Source: Robertmurraya dakarensis (GTDB lineage: Bacteria; Bacillota; Bacilli; Bacillales; Cytobacillaceae). From it: a DNA stretch of 64,000 nucleotides. This document shows, in pieces, positions 19,343 to 30,242 of this stretch (position 1 is the first letter of the stretch; every line of letters starts with the position of its first letter). The notes under the pieces were generated by a model that did no database searches, was not told the origin of the DNA, and worked only from the letters and a program-made list of their open reading frames with translations. The stretch is from positions 1,377,395 through 1,441,394 of the forward strand of contig NZ_LT707408.1 in assembly GCF_900156875.1 (NCBI RefSeq), written 5' to 3'. A program made the translations under genes and the position numbers.

Positions 19343-20209
19343 ATGGCAACTTTTAAAGACTTTAGAAATAGTGTAAAACCAAACTGGTGCCCAGGATGTG
19401 GAGATTTCTCCGTACAAGCTGCAATTCAACGTGCTGCTGCAAATGTAGGACTAGAACCTGAAAACCTAGCAGTTATTTCAGGAATTGGCTGTTCGGGACG
19501 TATTTCTGGTTATATTAATTCATACGGTTTCCATGGAATTCATGGTCGTTCTTTACCAATAGCTCAAGGTGTTAAAATGGCTAATCGTGATCTAACTGTT
19601 ATTGCTTCTGGCGGAGATGGTGACGGTTTCGCAATTGGTATGGGACATACGATCCATGCAATTCGACGTAATGTAGACGTTACTTACATCGTAATGGATA
19701 ACCAAATTTATGGTTTAACAAAAGGGCAAACTTCACCTCGTTCAGCAACAGGGTTTAAAACTAAGTCAACTCCGGAAGGCTCAATTGAACAGGCAATTGC
19801 ACCAATGGAAATGGCTTTAACTGCAGGCGCAACATTTGTTGCTCAGAGTTTCTCAACAGATTTAAAAGATCTAACTGCTCTTATTGAAGCAGGAATTAAT
19901 CATAAAGGGTTCTCGTTAATTAACGTGTTCAGCCCTTGTGTAACTTACAACAAAGTTAATACTTATGATTGGTTTAAAGAGAACTTAACGAAACTTTCTG
20001 ACATCGAAGGTTATGACCCAAATAACCGTGAAGAGGCAATGCAGGTATTAATGAAGCACGATGGTTTGGTTACAGGGTTAATCTATCAAAATACTGAGAG
20101 ACCTTCATACCAAGAGCTATTAAAGGGTTATTCTGAAAAACCACTAGTAGATGCTGAATTAAAGCTAGATCAAGAACACTTTGACAAATTAGCTGCAGAA
20201 TTTATGTGA
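19343..20209 (+). CDS. korB: 2-oxoacid:ferredoxin oxidoreductase, beta subunit
   Basis: This 288-residue thiamine-diphosphate-binding subunit has the TPP/Mg motif GDGDGFAIGMGH at about 91-102, ending at VMDN (N120). Cysteines C16, C19, C50 and C199 can ligate a single [4Fe-4S] cluster (motifs WCPGCG, GIGCSG, FSPCV). There is no extra ferredoxin domain, so electrons must go to a separate ferredoxin. The ATG at 19343 (MATFKDFR) is preferred over 19322, which would lie inside korA. It forms an alpha2beta2-type enzyme with korA. Confidence 0.9.
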   Translation: MATFKDFRNSVKPNWCPGCGDFSVQAAIQRAAANVGLEPENLAVISGIGCSGRISGYINSYGFHGIHGRSLPIAQGVKMANRDLTVIASGGDGDGFAIGMGHTIHAIRRNVDVTYIVMDNQIYGLTKGQTSPRSATGFKTKSTPEGSIEQAIAPMEMALTAGATFVAQSFSTDLKDLTALIEAGINHKGFSLINVFSPCVTYNKVNTYDWFKENLTKLSDIEGYDPNNREEAMQVLMKHDGLVTGLIYQNTERPSYQELLKGYSEKPLVDAELKLDQEHFDKLAAEFM

Positions 20210-20218
20210 GAATTGACA

Positions 20219-20248
20219 AACAGTCCCGTTGACGGGGCTGTTTTTTTA
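20219..20248 (+). terminator. korAB terminator
   Basis: AACAGTCCCG pairs with CGGGGCTGTT, followed by T residues. The remainder of the gap to 20519 has no recognisable gene. It holds a small inverted repeat (ATGTGT...ACACAT) near 20422-20441. Confidence 0.85.
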
Positions 20249-20519
20249 GGACTTTCATATTATTATTCTGAGATTGTGATAACTGTCACTTCAATAAATA
20301 TGACGGTGCATTAAAATAAAATTCTGTAGATTGTTTAAGAGAGTACATAATGGTAAATAGCTGTAAAGAGGATTACAATGTTTCTATTGTCTTCAGTCTC
20401 TATAGGGTTTATACTTAAATAATGTGTGCAGTGCTACACATACCCTTCTTTTTAAGAGGTAAAGATGAAATTTTAATTGATGATATCCTGATAGATCCAA
20501 TAGAAGAAAGGGGATTTTT

Positions 20520-22064
20520 ATGAACGAAAAACAACGATTAGAAAGTCAGCAAGTGCAATCTGCTAATCCATCGGACAAAAAATCCGAGAAGGATTACAGT
20601 AAGTACTTTGAAACTGTTTATATACCGCCTTCTTTAAAAGAAGCGAAAAAACGTGGGAAAGAAGAAGTTAAGTATCATACTGATTTTTCTATTTCAAGAG
20701 AATTTAAAGGGTTAGGTAATGGCCGTAAATTCTATATTCGCACATATGGTTGTCAAATGAATGAACACGATACAGAGGTTATGGCGGGGATTTTTCTAGC
20801 ACTCGGTTATGAACCAACTGATACAGTAGAAGACGCGAATGTTATCTTATTAAACACATGTGCGATTCGTGAGAATGCAGAAAACAAGGTCTTTGGTGAA
20901 TTAGGACACTTAAAACATCTAAAAACGCAGAAACCGGATCTTCTGCTTGGCGTTTGTGGATGCATGTCACAGGAAGAGTCTGTCGTTAACAAAATCTTAA
21001 AGACCTATCATCACGTCGATATGATTTTTGGAACGCATAACATCCACCGTCTCCCAAACATTCTACAAGAAGCATATATGTCAAAAGAGATGGTTGTAGA
21101 AGTATGGTCTAAAGAAGGTGACGTAATTGAGAACCTTCCAAAAGTGCGCCGTGGGAATATAAAAGCTTGGGTAAATATTATGTATGGGTGTGATAAGTTT
21201 TGTACGTACTGCATTGTTCCGTATACTCGCGGGAAAGAACGCAGCCGTCGTCCAGATGAAATTATTCAAGAAGTGCGTCATTTAGCTGCACAAGGCTACC
21301 AAGAGATTACTCTCCTCGGACAAAATGTAAATGCATATGGAAAAGACTTTGAAGATATGAAGTATGGTCTTGGAGATTTAATGGATGAGATTCGCAAAAT
21401 TGACATCCCGCGTATCCGTTTTACAACCAGCCATCCACGTGACTTTGATGATCATTTAATTGAAGTATTAGGAAAAGGTGGAAATTTAGTCGAACATATT
21501 CATCTCCCAGTTCAGTCAGGTTCTACAGATGTGTTGAAAATTATGGCACGTAAGTATACTAGAGAACAATACTTAGAACTTGTTCGTAAGATAAAAGCTG
21601 CTATTCCAAACGTTGCTCTAACAACTGATATTATTGTTGGATATCCAAATGAGACAGAAGAGCAGTTTGAAGAAACTTTATCATTATATCGAGAAGTTGG
21701 CTATGAAGCTGCCTATACATTTATTTACTCACCACGAGAAGGGACACCTGCTGCTAAAATGCAGGACAACGTGCCGCTTGAGGTGAAAAAAGAACGTCTT
21801 CAGCGTTTAAATGCAGTCGTAAATGAACTTTCTGCTGATGCAATGAAGAAATATAAAGGCGAAACCGTCGAAGTGCTTGTTGAAGGGGAGAGCAAGAATA
21901 ACCCGGATGTGCTTGCGGGCTATACTCGCAGAAACAAGCTGGTTAACTTTGTTGGACCAAAGACAGCAATCGGTAAGCTTGTTAAAGTAAAGATCACAGA
22001 AACAAAAACATGGTCATTAAACGGAGAAATGGTGGAAGAATTACAACCAATTGAGGTGAAGTAG
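20520..22064 (+). CDS. miaB: tRNA-2-methylthio-N6-isopentenyladenosine synthase
   Basis: This 514-residue radical-SAM methylthiotransferase converts i6A37 to ms2i6A37 in tRNAs. The N-terminal UPF0004 domain has three cysteines for one cluster ([27 protein letters not shown]). The radical SAM CxxxCxxC is CDKFCTYC, and a C-terminal TRAM domain ([12 protein letters not shown]) follows. About 65 N-terminal residues precede the conserved core, as in B. subtilis YmcB. The substrate i6A is made by MiaA, encoded at 32753. ymcA starts 1 base after the stop. Confidence 0.96.
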   Translation: MNEKQRLESQQVQSANPSDKKSEKDYSKYFETVYIPPSLKEAKKRGKEEVKYHTDFSISREFKGLGNGRKFYIRTYGCQMNEHDTEVMAGIFLALGYEPTDTVEDANVILLNTCAIRENAENKVFGELGHLKHLKTQKPDLLLGVCGCMSQEESVVNKILKTYHHVDMIFGTHNIHRLPNILQEAYMSKEMVVEVWSKEGDVIENLPKVRRGNIKAWVNIMYGCDKFCTYCIVPYTRGKERSRRPDEIIQEVRHLAAQGYQEITLLGQNVNAYGKDFEDMKYGLGDLMDEIRKIDIPRIRFTTSHPRDFDDHLIEVLGKGGNLVEHIHLPVQSGSTDVLKIMARKYTREQYLELVRKIKAAIPNVALTTDIIVGYPNETEEQFEETLSLYREVGYEAAYTFIYSPREGTPAAKMQDNVPLEVKKERLQRLNAVVNELSADAMKKYKGETVEVLVEGESKNNPDVLAGYTRRNKLVNFVGPKTAIGKLVKVKITETKTWSLNGEMVEELQPIEVK

Positions 22065-22065
22065 A

Positions 22066-22494
22066 GTGGCGAAGTATACAAAAGATGATATCGTCAATCG
22101 TGCAAAAGAGTTGGCAAAAATGATTTCAGAAACAGAGGAAGTTGATTTCTTTAAAAGAGCAGAGGCGCAAATTCATGGAAATGAAAAAGTCCGCAGCTTG
22201 ATATCAGAAATTAAAGGTCTGCAAAAGCAAGCTGTAAACTTGCATCATTACGGTAAACCTGAGGCTTTAAAAAGAACAGAAGATAAAATTGCTAAAATCG
22301 AAGCTGAGCTTGATGCAATTCCAGTTGTTCAGGAGTTTAAACAGTCTCAAGGTGATGTGAATGACTTATTACAGCTAGTCGCATCCACGATCTCTAATAA
22401 AGTGACAGATGAAATTCTTACTTCTACCGGCGGAGACCTGCTTAGCGGTGAAACTGGCGCTGAATTACAAAACAAAGAATGTTCTCATCATTAA
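22066..22494 (+). CDS. ymcA: YmcA (RicA), Y-complex subunit for RNase Y specificity
   Basis: This 142-residue helical protein is colinear with B. subtilis ymcA/ricA, downstream of miaB and upstream of cotE. YmcA, YlbF and YaaT form the Y-complex, which directs RNase Y to certain mRNAs and is needed for sporulation, biofilm and competence. The com_ylbF-type helical region is visible (RAEAQIHGNEKVRSLISEIK). A C-terminal cysteine (NKECSHH) may contribute to the Fe-S ligands reported for this complex. The start is GTG, one base after the miaB stop. Confidence 0.92.
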   Translation: MAKYTKDDIVNRAKELAKMISETEEVDFFKRAEAQIHGNEKVRSLISEIKGLQKQAVNLHHYGKPEALKRTEDKIAKIEAELDAIPVVQEFKQSQGDVNDLLQLVASTISNKVTDEILTSTGGDLLSGETGAELQNKECSHH

Positions 22495-22496
22495 TA

Positions 22497-22535
22497 AAAA
22501 ACCATCCTATTCAGATTGAATGGGATGGTTTTTTG
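22497..22535 (+). terminator. Terminator after ymcA
   Basis: A stem of AAAACCATCC...GGGATGGTTTT type is followed by a T run. It separates ymcA from cotE. Confidence 0.85.
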
Positions 22536-22607
22536 TTTTGGTCGGACCGATGGAAACAGATAAATGAAACTCCTTAGGGAAAGAAACGGGCGTTAGTAAG
22601 AACCATG

Positions 22608-22625
22608 TCACCCATCTATGGGTGA
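22608..22625. promoter_or_regulatory. Short perfect palindrome upstream of cotE
   Basis: TCACCCAT-ct-ATGGGTGA is an 8-bp perfect dyad about 125 bases before the cotE start. It resembles an operator for a dimeric regulator. No regulator was assigned. Confidence 0.4.
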
Positions 22626-22748
22626 ACGCATAGAATACACTATATTTTCACTTACCTAAAAACCATTGTACCCGGAGAAAAAGTTAAGCACACTAGTCTA
22701 ATATCCCGCATAGGATGAATTGAAACTGAATGAGGAGGTTCGCTCGTA

Positions 22749-23294
22749 ATGGGAGACTACAGAGAGATTATTACAAAAGCAGTCGTAGCGAAAGGACGCA
22801 AATTTACCCAGTCCAATCATACGATTAGCCCGGATCACAACCCATCTAGTATTCTAGGATGTTGGATCATAAACCATACGTATGAAGCGAAAAAGAGCGG
22901 TAAAACAGTTGAGGTTTGCGGCTACTATGACATTAACGTTTGGTACTCCTTTCATGATAATACACAAACAGAAGTTGTCACAGAGCGTGTAGATTATACA
23001 GATATCATCAAACTAAAATACCGTGATCCAGATTGTCTAGATGACCTAGATGTCATTGCTAAAGTGCTTCAACAGCCTAACTGTGTAGAAGCAGTGATTT
23101 CCCCTAATGGAAATAAAATCATTGTTGAAGTAGAAAGAGAGTTTTTAGTTGAAGTCATCGGTGAAACAAAAGTATGCGTTGAAGTTCACCAAGATAAATG
23201 TAATGAAGATGACGATGACTGGGGATTTGATGTTGACGATGAAGAATTCGAGGAGTTAGATCCAGACTTTTTAGTCGGATCGGAAGAAGAGTAA
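22749..23294 (+). CDS. cotE: Spore coat morphogenetic protein CotE
   Basis: This 181-residue protein directs assembly of the outer spore coat, and has the usual family length. It is recognised by [22 protein letters not shown] near the N-terminus and an acidic C-terminal tail ([19 protein letters not shown]) used for interaction with coat proteins. The GAGGAGG ribosome site is strong. It lies between ymcA and mutS as in B. subtilis. In that species it is transcribed by SigE and SigK; I could not define the -10/-35 boxes with confidence. Confidence 0.96.
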   Translation: MGDYREIITKAVVAKGRKFTQSNHTISPDHNPSSILGCWIINHTYEAKKSGKTVEVCGYYDINVWYSFHDNTQTEVVTERVDYTDIIKLKYRDPDCLDDLDVIAKVLQQPNCVEAVISPNGNKIIVEVEREFLVEVIGETKVCVEVHQDKCNEDDDDWGFDVDDEEFEELDPDFLVGSEEE

Positions 23295-23297
23295 CCT

Positions 23298-23330
23298 AAA
23301 ACTAGGGAGGTAATACTTCCTAGTTTTTTC
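23298..23330 (+). terminator. cotE terminator
   Basis: AAACTAGGGAGG pairs with CTTCCTAGTTT across a 5-base loop, followed by T residues. Confidence 0.8.
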
Positions 23331-23369
23331 TTTTATTTTTAAAAAAATTACCTTCTTTAAGGGAAAAGA

Positions 23370-23417
23370 AAAGACATCGATTTCCACCAAGAATGGCGGC
23401 TAATCATACTTTTCTAA
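23370..23417 (+). repeat. 48-bp imperfect palindromic element, copy B
   Basis: This aligns without gaps to 4737-4784 (36 of 48 identical). The shared anchors are AAAGACAT, GATTTC, TGGCGG and TTTTCTAA. It lies about 85 bases upstream of mutS, in the same orientation relative to the downstream gene as copy A. Confidence 0.55.
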
Positions 23418-23502
23418 TATCTGACAAATAGGCACTGTTTGAAAGGCTATGTTATAATAGATTATTGAAAACATTGATAGATTGAATGCTTTGGAGGAAA
23501 TT

Positions 23503-26115
23503 ATGGCAACTTATACGCCGATGATACAACAATATTTACAGGTGAAGGCAGATTATCAAGATGCCTTTTTATTTTTTCGTTTAGGCGACTTTTATGAGAT
23601 GTTTTTTGATGATGCAATAAGTGCATCTCAAGAATTAGAGATTACATTAACAAGCCGTGAAGGTGGTGGGGAAGAAAGGATTCCTATGTGTGGAGTACCT
23701 TACCATTCTGCAGCACAATATATCGAGAGGCTGATTGAAAGAGGCTACAAGGTTGCAATATGCGAACAAACGGAAGATCCGAAACAAGCTAAAGGTGTTG
23801 TGAAAAGAGAAGTTGTTCAGTTAATTACCCCAGGAACCATGATGGAAGGCAAGGGGTTAAATGAAAAAGAAAATAATTTTATTGCTGTGATTTCTCAGTT
23901 TGATGGGGAAATATATGGCTTTGTTTACTGTGACCTTTCGACCGGTGAAATGAAAGGAACCCTGCTGAAAGGTGACTTTGATATTGTATTAAATGAGCTT
24001 GCATTGTCTGGAGCAAGAGAAGTTGTCCTAGACAACGAATTTGATGCTAATTGGCAAACAAAAATTCGCGAACGAACTGGGGCAACTATTTCTTTTGAGA
24101 GCGATACAGAATTTAAGTCTGTTTACAGCAGGTTATTAACGAACTCACCAAACGAGGAACTTTCCACAACAGCTGCTAGATTGCTTAATTACTTATATCG
24201 AACACAAAAGAGAAATTTAGACCATCTTCAAGCACTAGATTCTTATGAACTTCAACAGTTTATGAAAATAGACTATTTTTCAAAAAGAAATCTGGAATTA
24301 ACGGAAACGATTCGATCAAAAGCAAAGAAAGGCTCTCTGCTCTGGCTGTTGGATGAAACGAAAACAGCGATGGGAGGTCGTTTGCTTAAACAATGGATTG
24401 ACCGGCCGCTTCTTCAGGAAAGTGAAATAGTTAGAAGGCAAACATTGGTTGAAACTTTTATCACTAACTATTTCGAACGACAAGACATTCGAGAAAAATT
24501 AAAAGAAGTATATGATCTGGAACGTTTAGCGGGAAGAGTAGCATTTGGAAATGTAAATGCTAGAGATTTAGTACAACTAAAACGTTCATTACTTCAGGTT
24601 CCGTTTATACAAACAGCTATTGCTGGCATGAATACGAAAGAAGCACATGCCATAATGGAACGTTTGGATCCTTGTGAGGAAATTGTTGATATGCTTGAAC
24701 GATCTCTCTCTGAAAATCCACCTTTGTCCTTAAAGGACGGAAATTTGATTCAAGATGGCTATAATGAACAGTTGGATCAATACCGAGATGCGAGCCGTAA
24801 TGGTAAAACGTGGATTGCGCAGCTTGAACGTGAAGAAAGAGAGAAAACGGGGATTAAGTCCCTTAAGGTCGGCTATAACCGTGTGTTCGGCTACTATATT
24901 GAGGTAACAAAAGCAAACTTGCATTTGTTAAAAGAAGGTCAATATGAAAGAAAACAAACGTTGACCAACGCGGAACGTTTTATTACTCCGGAGTTGAAGG
25001 AAAAGGAAGCATTAATTTTACAAGCTGAAGAAAAAAGTGTTGACCTAGAATATGAGTTATTCACGGAAATAAGGGAATATGTGAAAGAATTTATTCCTAG
25101 ACTGCAGGCATTAGCAAAAACGATTAGTGAAATAGATGTACTGCAATGTTTCGCAACCATCAGTGAAGAAAGACATTATGTAAAACCCAATTTTTCCAGT
25201 GAGCGGACCATGCTCATAAAAGATGGCCGTCATCCAGTAGTGGAAAAGGTCATGAACGCACAAGAATATGTGCCGAATGATTGTTATCTAGACCAGAACA
25301 GGGAACTTCTTCTAATTACTGGTCCAAATATGTCCGGGAAAAGCACTTACATGAGACAAGTTGCGCTAACGGCCATTCTCGCTCAAATCGGATGCTTTGT
25401 ACCAGCTTCAGAAGCTACCTTGCCAATTTTTGACCAAGTCTTTACGAGAATTGGAGCAGCTGACGATTTAATTGCCGGTCAAAGTACGTTTATGGTGGAA
25501 ATGTTAGAAGCGAACCATGCGATTGCTAATGCAACTAGTGATAGCTTGATATTGTTTGATGAAATTGGCCGTGGTACTTCTACTTATGATGGAATGAGCC
25601 TTGCACAAGCAATTATCGAATACATTCATGATAAAATTGGTGCAAAGACATTATTTTCAACACATTATCATGAATTAACGGTTTTAGAAGAAGAATTAAA
25701 TCATTTGAAGAATGTTCATGTCAGTGCAATTGAACAAAATGGCAAAGTTGTTTTCCTTCATAAAATTAAAGAAGGAGCAGCGGATAAGAGCTACGGAATA
25801 CATGTAGCGCAGCTTGCTAATTTGCCTTCTGAGTTAATATCCCGTGCAAATGAAATTCTGCAAAGTTTTGAACAACAACAGGAGTACAGGGAAAATGAAC
25901 AAGGACAAGGAGAAAAACAGAAAGCTGAGAGTGTTAAGGAAATATCACAGCTATCCTTCTTTGAAGAACAGGAACAGGATAAAAAGGTTAATCATCAGTT
26001 AACGACAAAGGAAAAACAAATTGTTAATAAAATTAAAAATATTGATATTTTAGACATGACTCCAATGCAAGCAATGAATATCCTATATGAACTTCATAAG
26101 AAAGTAAAAAATTGA
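23503..26115 (+). CDS. mutS: DNA mismatch repair ATPase MutS
   Basis: This 870-residue protein recognises base mismatches and recruits MutL. The N-terminal mismatch-binding motif [11 protein letters not shown] has the conserved Phe-x-Glu context. The ATPase has Walker [10 protein letters not shown], Walker [18 protein letters not shown] and the STHYHELT switch. The C-terminus has a helix typical of beta-clamp or tetramer binding (SFFEEQEQ region). The ATG at 23503 ([12 protein letters not shown]) follows TTGGAGGA; the in-frame start at 23482 has no ribosome site. It is co-located with mutL. Confidence 0.98.
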   Translation: MATYTPMIQQYLQVKADYQDAFLFFRLGDFYEMFFDDAISASQELEITLTSREGGGEERIPMCGVPYHSAAQYIERLIERGYKVAICEQTEDPKQAKGVVKREVVQLITPGTMMEGKGLNEKENNFIAVISQFDGEIYGFVYCDLSTGEMKGTLLKGDFDIVLNELALSGAREVVLDNEFDANWQTKIRERTGATISFESDTEFKSVYSRLLTNSPNEELSTTAARLLNYLYRTQKRNLDHLQALDSYELQQFMKIDYFSKRNLELTETIRSKAKKGSLLWLLDETKTAMGGRLLKQWIDRPLLQESEIVRRQTLVETFITNYFERQDIREKLKEVYDLERLAGRVAFGNVNARDLVQLKRSLLQVPFIQTAIAGMNTKEAHAIMERLDPCEEIVDMLERSLSENPPLSLKDGNLIQDGYNEQLDQYRDASRNGKTWIAQLEREEREKTGIKSLKVGYNRVFGYYIEVTKANLHLLKEGQYERKQTLTNAERFITPELKEKEALILQAEEKSVDLEYELFTEIREYVKEFIPRLQALAKTISEIDVLQCFATISEERHYVKPNFSSERTMLIKDGRHPVVEKVMNAQEYVPNDCYLDQNRELLLITGPNMSGKSTYMRQVALTAILAQIGCFVPASEATLPIFDQVFTRIGAADDLIAGQSTFMVEMLEANHAIANATSDSLILFDEIGRGTSTYDGMSLAQAIIEYIHDKIGAKTLFSTHYHELTVLEEELNHLKNVHVSAIEQNGKVVFLHKIKEGAADKSYGIHVAQLANLPSELISRANEILQSFEQQQEYRENEQGQGEKQKAESVKEISQLSFFEEQEQDKKVNHQLTTKEKQIVNKIKNIDILDMTPMQAMNILYELHKKVKN

Positions 26116-26165
26116 TCAATTGATTGGAAGTTTTTCATAAACATATTAGCGAGGTGACAAGGACC

Positions 26166-28052
26166 ATGGGGAAGATTATTCAGCTCGATGATGCACTATC
26201 CAACAAAATTGCTGCCGGTGAAGTAGTGGAGCGGCCTGCTTCAGTTGTAAAAGAGTTAGTTGAGAATGCTATTGACGCGGGCAGTACAATTGTTGAAATA
26301 GAAGTTGAAGAGGCTGGTCTTTCAAAAATCCGCATCATTGATAATGGTGATGGAATTGCTGAAGACGATGTCCTAATGGCTTTCAATCGTCACGCCACAA
26401 GTAAGATTAAAGATGATAATGACTTATTCCGCATAAGAACATTGGGGTTCAGGGGGGAGGCCCTTCCAAGTATAGCTTCTGTTTCACGGCTTGAAATGAA
26501 AAGTTCCACAGGTGATGCAGGAACAAAAATCGTTATAGCTGGAGGAAAAGTAGAAACGTTTGAGAAATCTGCGAGCAGAAAAGGAACAGATATTACGGTA
26601 ACAGATTTGTTTTATAATACTCCAGCAAGACTAAAGTATATGAAGACCATTCATACAGAGCTCGGTAATATTACTGATATTGTTAATCGATTGGCATTAT
26701 CCCACCCTGAAGTGTCAATCCGCTTGGTGCACAATGAACGCAAGCTTCTCCATACGAATGGAAACGGGGATGTTCGCCAAGTGTTGGCTGCAATATATGG
26801 ATTTAATATTGTGAAAAAGATGATACCGATTGAAGAAAGCTCACTAGATTTTTCGGTTCGTGGCTGGATTGCATTACCTGAAATCACAAGGGCGTCTCGA
26901 AATTATATTTCGACCATGATCAATGGACGTTTTATCAAGAACTATCCTTTAGTTAAGGCAATTCAAGAAGGATACCATACTTTATTACCAATTGGACGAT
27001 ACCCTATAGTCTGTTTGAATATCGAAATGGATCCATTATTAGTGGATGTCAATGTTCATCCGTCAAAAATGGAGGTACGGTTTAGTAAAGAGCAAGAATT
27101 GAACGGATTTATTTCGTCTGTTATCAAAGCAGCGTTTAAAACAAAGGAACTAATCCCAGCGGGTTTTAGCCATGAAAAAAAAGAAGTTCCGAAATCAGAG
27201 CAGACGATGTTGGAACTAGATCATATTTCCCTCAATGATGATGTGAAGACAACTGCGGCAGAAACAACATGGGAAAGTGATTCTCCAGCTGATTTTTCAG
27301 CACATGTTGTTGAAGAAAGAGTTAGTTTAACACCTGTTACTCGTGAAGAAGATGATGAAAGAAGTGCTAAACGAACTGAACTTTTACGGGAATCAGTAAC
27401 AAGCCCAGTAATACGAGAACAGGCTCCAATGAATGTTAAGATTGATATTGTCCAAGAGGAAAGACCATCACGAATACCGCCGTTGTATCCTATTGGTCAA
27501 ATGCATGGAACGTATATTCTTGCTCAAAATGATAAAGGTCTCTATATCATTGATCAGCACGCAGCGCAAGAACGGATTAAATATGAGTTTTTCAAAGAAA
27601 AAGTGGGACAAGTACGTAAAGAATTGCAAGAGATGTTAGTTCCATTAACATTAGAATATTCAATGGATGAATATGTAAAGATTGTAGAACATCGCGAGAA
27701 GCTTGAAGAGGTTGGGGTATTTCTAGAACCTTTTGGATCAACGAGCTTTATTATTCGATCCCATCCACAATGGTTCCCGAAAGGGGAAGAAAAAGAAACC
27801 ATTGAAGAAATGATTGAACAGCTGCTCCAAATGAAAAAAGTTGACATCAAAAAATTAAGGGAAGAGGCAGCGATAATGATGAGCTGTAAGGGGTCTATTA
27901 AAGCAAATCATTATTTGCAAAGCAGTGAAATTCAGGCATTATTGGATGAATTGCGAAGGACATCTGACCCGTTTACTTGCCCGCATGGAAGACCGATTAT
28001 CATTCATTATTCTACCTATGAAATGGAAAAAATGTTTAAACGTGTCATGTGA
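26166..28052 (+). CDS. mutL: DNA mismatch repair endonuclease MutL
   Basis: This 628-residue protein has an N-terminal GHKL ATPase ([40 protein letters not shown]-like [14 protein letters not shown]), a variable acidic linker, and a C-terminal endonuclease domain with [12 protein letters not shown]. The last matches the DQHAx2Ex4E metal motif found in nicking MutL proteins from bacteria without MutH. The ATG at 26166 with GAGGTG upstream gives the standard N-terminus. It starts 50 bases after mutS and is probably co-transcribed with it. Confidence 0.98.
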   Translation: MGKIIQLDDALSNKIAAGEVVERPASVVKELVENAIDAGSTIVEIEVEEAGLSKIRIIDNGDGIAEDDVLMAFNRHATSKIKDDNDLFRIRTLGFRGEALPSIASVSRLEMKSSTGDAGTKIVIAGGKVETFEKSASRKGTDITVTDLFYNTPARLKYMKTIHTELGNITDIVNRLALSHPEVSIRLVHNERKLLHTNGNGDVRQVLAAIYGFNIVKKMIPIEESSLDFSVRGWIALPEITRASRNYISTMINGRFIKNYPLVKAIQEGYHTLLPIGRYPIVCLNIEMDPLLVDVNVHPSKMEVRFSKEQELNGFISSVIKAAFKTKELIPAGFSHEKKEVPKSEQTMLELDHISLNDDVKTTAAETTWESDSPADFSAHVVEERVSLTPVTREEDDERSAKRTELLRESVTSPVIREQAPMNVKIDIVQEERPSRIPPLYPIGQMHGTYILAQNDKGLYIIDQHAAQERIKYEFFKEKVGQVRKELQEMLVPLTLEYSMDEYVKIVEHREKLEEVGVFLEPFGSTSFIIRSHPQWFPKGEEKETIEEMIEQLLQMKKVDIKKLREEAAIMMSCKGSIKANHYLQSSEIQALLDELRRTSDPFTCPHGRPIIIHYSTYEMEKMFKRVM

Positions 28053-28064
28053 ATACAGCTTTTC

Positions 28065-28101
28065 AACTTGCAGCAAAAGGATACTCGCTGCAAGTTTTTT
28101 T
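28065..28101 (+). terminator. mutL terminator
   Basis: AACTTGCAGC pairs with GCTGCAAGTT, followed by T residues. Confidence 0.85.
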
Positions 28102-28291
28102 ATTAAGTTTTATAAAAAGTCGGTCGGCATATGGTAGATAAAGGAGCAATTTCTCTGTTTTTATCCATATCTGCAGAAATATGTAGATAAGTTTTTGCAT
28201 ACCTTCGCAGGAATATTTACGATTAATCTCAAATTAGTAATGAAGACGAAAATAGATGTCAGAAACTTTTAATAGAAAGGTGGGCATTGTA

Positions 28292-28477
28292 TTGAGCTCT
28301 GATGCAACTTTACAACAAATAGCCGAAAGCATCCCAAAGTCAGTCTTGAATGCAACAGATAAGGATTTAGAGGGTTTTCAAAAAATAATCGAGGAATCTA
28401 TTAAATTACGAGAAAGTCACCGTAATCTTCAAAAACTAGTAAAGAATTATTCGACATCCATGATTCAACGATCATAG
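28292..28477 (+). CDS. Small hypothetical protein
   Basis: This short frame gives about 61 residues (LSSDATLQQIAESIPKSV and onward), helical and charged, with no membrane segment. A TTG at 28292 is preferred because AGGTGGG lies six bases upstream; an ATG at 28256 would add 12 residues but has only a weak ribosome site. A strong terminator hairpin follows, supporting a real gene. I do not recognise the family. It sits between mutL and a convergent RNase J gene. Confidence 0.5.
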   Translation: MSSDATLQQIAESIPKSVLNATDKDLEGFQKIIEESIKLRESHRNLQKLVKNYSTSMIQRS

Positions 28478-28516
28478 GCTTCTTAAAAAAATGAATTTGT
28501 ATAAGAAAAATGTTAA

Positions 28517-28554
28517 GGAGACGCCCAGACTTAAACAGCGTCTCCCGCTTTTTT
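28517..28554. terminator. Terminator between the small gene and the RNase J gene
   Basis: GGAGACGC and GCGTCTCC flank a 13-base loop, followed by a T-rich run on the plus strand. It lies between convergent genes and could also act on the minus strand. Confidence 0.75.
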
Positions 28555-28562
28555 AGATTTGT

Positions 28563-30242
28563 TTAGACTTCAATAATGATTGGAAGGATCATCGGCTTTC
28601 TTTTTGTTTGATTAAACAAAAATTGTCCGACTGCTTTTTTGATGTTTTGTTTCATTACATTCCATTGCCGTATATTTGCGTCTTGGAGTTCTTTAGCCGT
28701 TTTTTTGACGAGCTCGTTTATTTCTCTAAGCAGGTCTTCTGAATTCTTTACGTAAACAAAGCCGCGTGTGATCGTATCAGGTCCCGAAATGATTTTTCTA
28801 TCATATTTGTTTATTGTTAATACAATAACGAGCATTCCATCTTCAGAAAGCTGTTTTCGGTCTCTTAAAACAACATCTCCGACATCACCGACTCCAATTC
28901 CATCTACATACGTATTGCCCGCAGGGACATTCCGAGTCTGGACCGCTTCTGAGTTAACAAAATCAACGACATCCCCATTGTTTATAATAAAGGTGTTTTC
29001 TGTCTCAACCCCAACAGCCTCAGCTAATAGCCGATGCTGGTGAAGCATGCGGAACTCACCATGAATAGGAATAAAATATTTCGGCTTCATCAGGGTCAGC
29101 ATGAGCTTTAAATCCTCCTGATAACCATGTCCCGAAACATGCATTCCTGTCCCGGAACCAGACCCGTAGATGACTTTAGCACCCAGTTGAAATAGATTAT
29201 CAACGATTCGAGAGACGTTTTTTTCATTACCGGGTATCGGGCCGGCAGCCAAAATAACGGTATCTCCTGGATGAACCGAAACATCCCGGTAGTTTCCAGT
29301 GGAGAGGCGGGAAAGTGCGGCCATTGGCTCTCCTTGGCTTCCGGTACACAGGATCGCTACATTCTCTGAAGGGAAATTGTCCACTTCATGTGCTTCAATT
29401 AACATTCCCTCTGGGATATCTACATAACCACGTTCCATTGCAACGGATACAACGTTAACCATACTGCGGCCAAGTAATGCCAGCTTTCGATTTGTTTTGA
29501 TCGCTGCATGTACAATTTGCTGAACTCGGTTTATATTCGAAGCAAAGGTCGATATAATGACTTTTTGATCCGCCTTCATGAAGGCCTCCTCCACATGATC
29601 TGCCACTATTCGTTCCGAAGGAGTTAATCCTGGTCTTTCTGCATTGGTACTTTCGGATATAAGAGCTAAGACACCATTCGTCCCTATCTGAGCCATTTTA
29701 TGGATATCAGAATATTGGTCATTTGCAGGTGTTAAATCAAATTTGAAATCCCCGGTATGAACAACTGCTCCTTGAGGCGTCTGAAAGACAATTCCCAAAC
29801 AGTCAGGGATGCTATGGTTTGTTTTAAAGAAAGTAACATTTATATTACCAAACTCTAAGTTTGACTCGGAATCAATCGGAATTAGTTTGCTATCTCTCAG
29901 CAGCTTATGTTCGGTTAATTTCAACTCAATTAATCCGAGCGTAAATTTAGAAGCGTAAATTGGTACATTTAAACTTTTCAAAAAGTAGGGAATGCCGCCA
30001 ATGTGATCTTCATGTCCATGTGTGACGATTAATGCACGAATTTTATCCCTATTTTCCTGCAAATAAGTGATATCCGGAATGATTAAATCTATTCCGAGCA
30101 GACTTTCATCCGGAAATTTAGATCCGCAATCAATGATAATAATATCATCACCATATTGAAGTACATACATGTTCTTTCCAATTTCATTAATCCCGCCCAG
30201 TGCGAAAATCGATAAAGTGTTGTCATAGGTTCCCAAAATCAT
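28563..30242 (-). CDS. Ribonuclease J family protein (probable third paralogue)
   Basis: This 559-residue metallo-beta-lactamase/beta-CASP ribonuclease has 5'-to-3' exonuclease and endonuclease activity in its family. The catalytic zinc motif HGHEDH (residues 75-80) is intact, followed by HTGDFKFD and CTGSQGEPMAALSRL in the beta-CASP region; the C-terminus is KRKPMILPIIIEV. In B. subtilis rnjA and rnjB lie at other loci, and neither lies between mutL and miaA, so this is probably an additional paralogue. GGGAGG precedes the ATG. Its specific RNA targets are unknown. Confidence 0.9.
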   Translation of the reverse strand: MILGTYDNTLSIFALGGINEIGKNMYVLQYGDDIIIIDCGSKFPDESLLGIDLIIPDITYLQENRDKIRALIVTHGHEDHIGGIPYFLKSLNVPIYASKFTLGLIELKLTEHKLLRDSKLIPIDSESNLEFGNINVTFFKTNHSIPDCLGIVFQTPQGAVVHTGDFKFDLTPANDQYSDIHKMAQIGTNGVLALISESTNAERPGLTPSERIVADHVEEAFMKADQKVIISTFASNINRVQQIVHAAIKTNRKLALLGRSMVNVVSVAMERGYVDIPEGMLIEAHEVDNFPSENVAILCTGSQGEPMAALSRLSTGNYRDVSVHPGDTVILAAGPIPGNEKNVSRIVDNLFQLGAKVIYGSGSGTGMHVSGHGYQEDLKLMLTLMKPKYFIPIHGEFRMLHQHRLLAEAVGVETENTFIINNGDVVDFVNSEAVQTRNVPAGNTYVDGIGVGDVGDVVLRDRKQLSEDGMLVIVLTINKYDRKIISGPDTITRGFVYVKNSEDLLREINELVKKTAKELQDANIRQWNVMKQNIKKAVGQFLFNQTKRKPMILPIIIEV

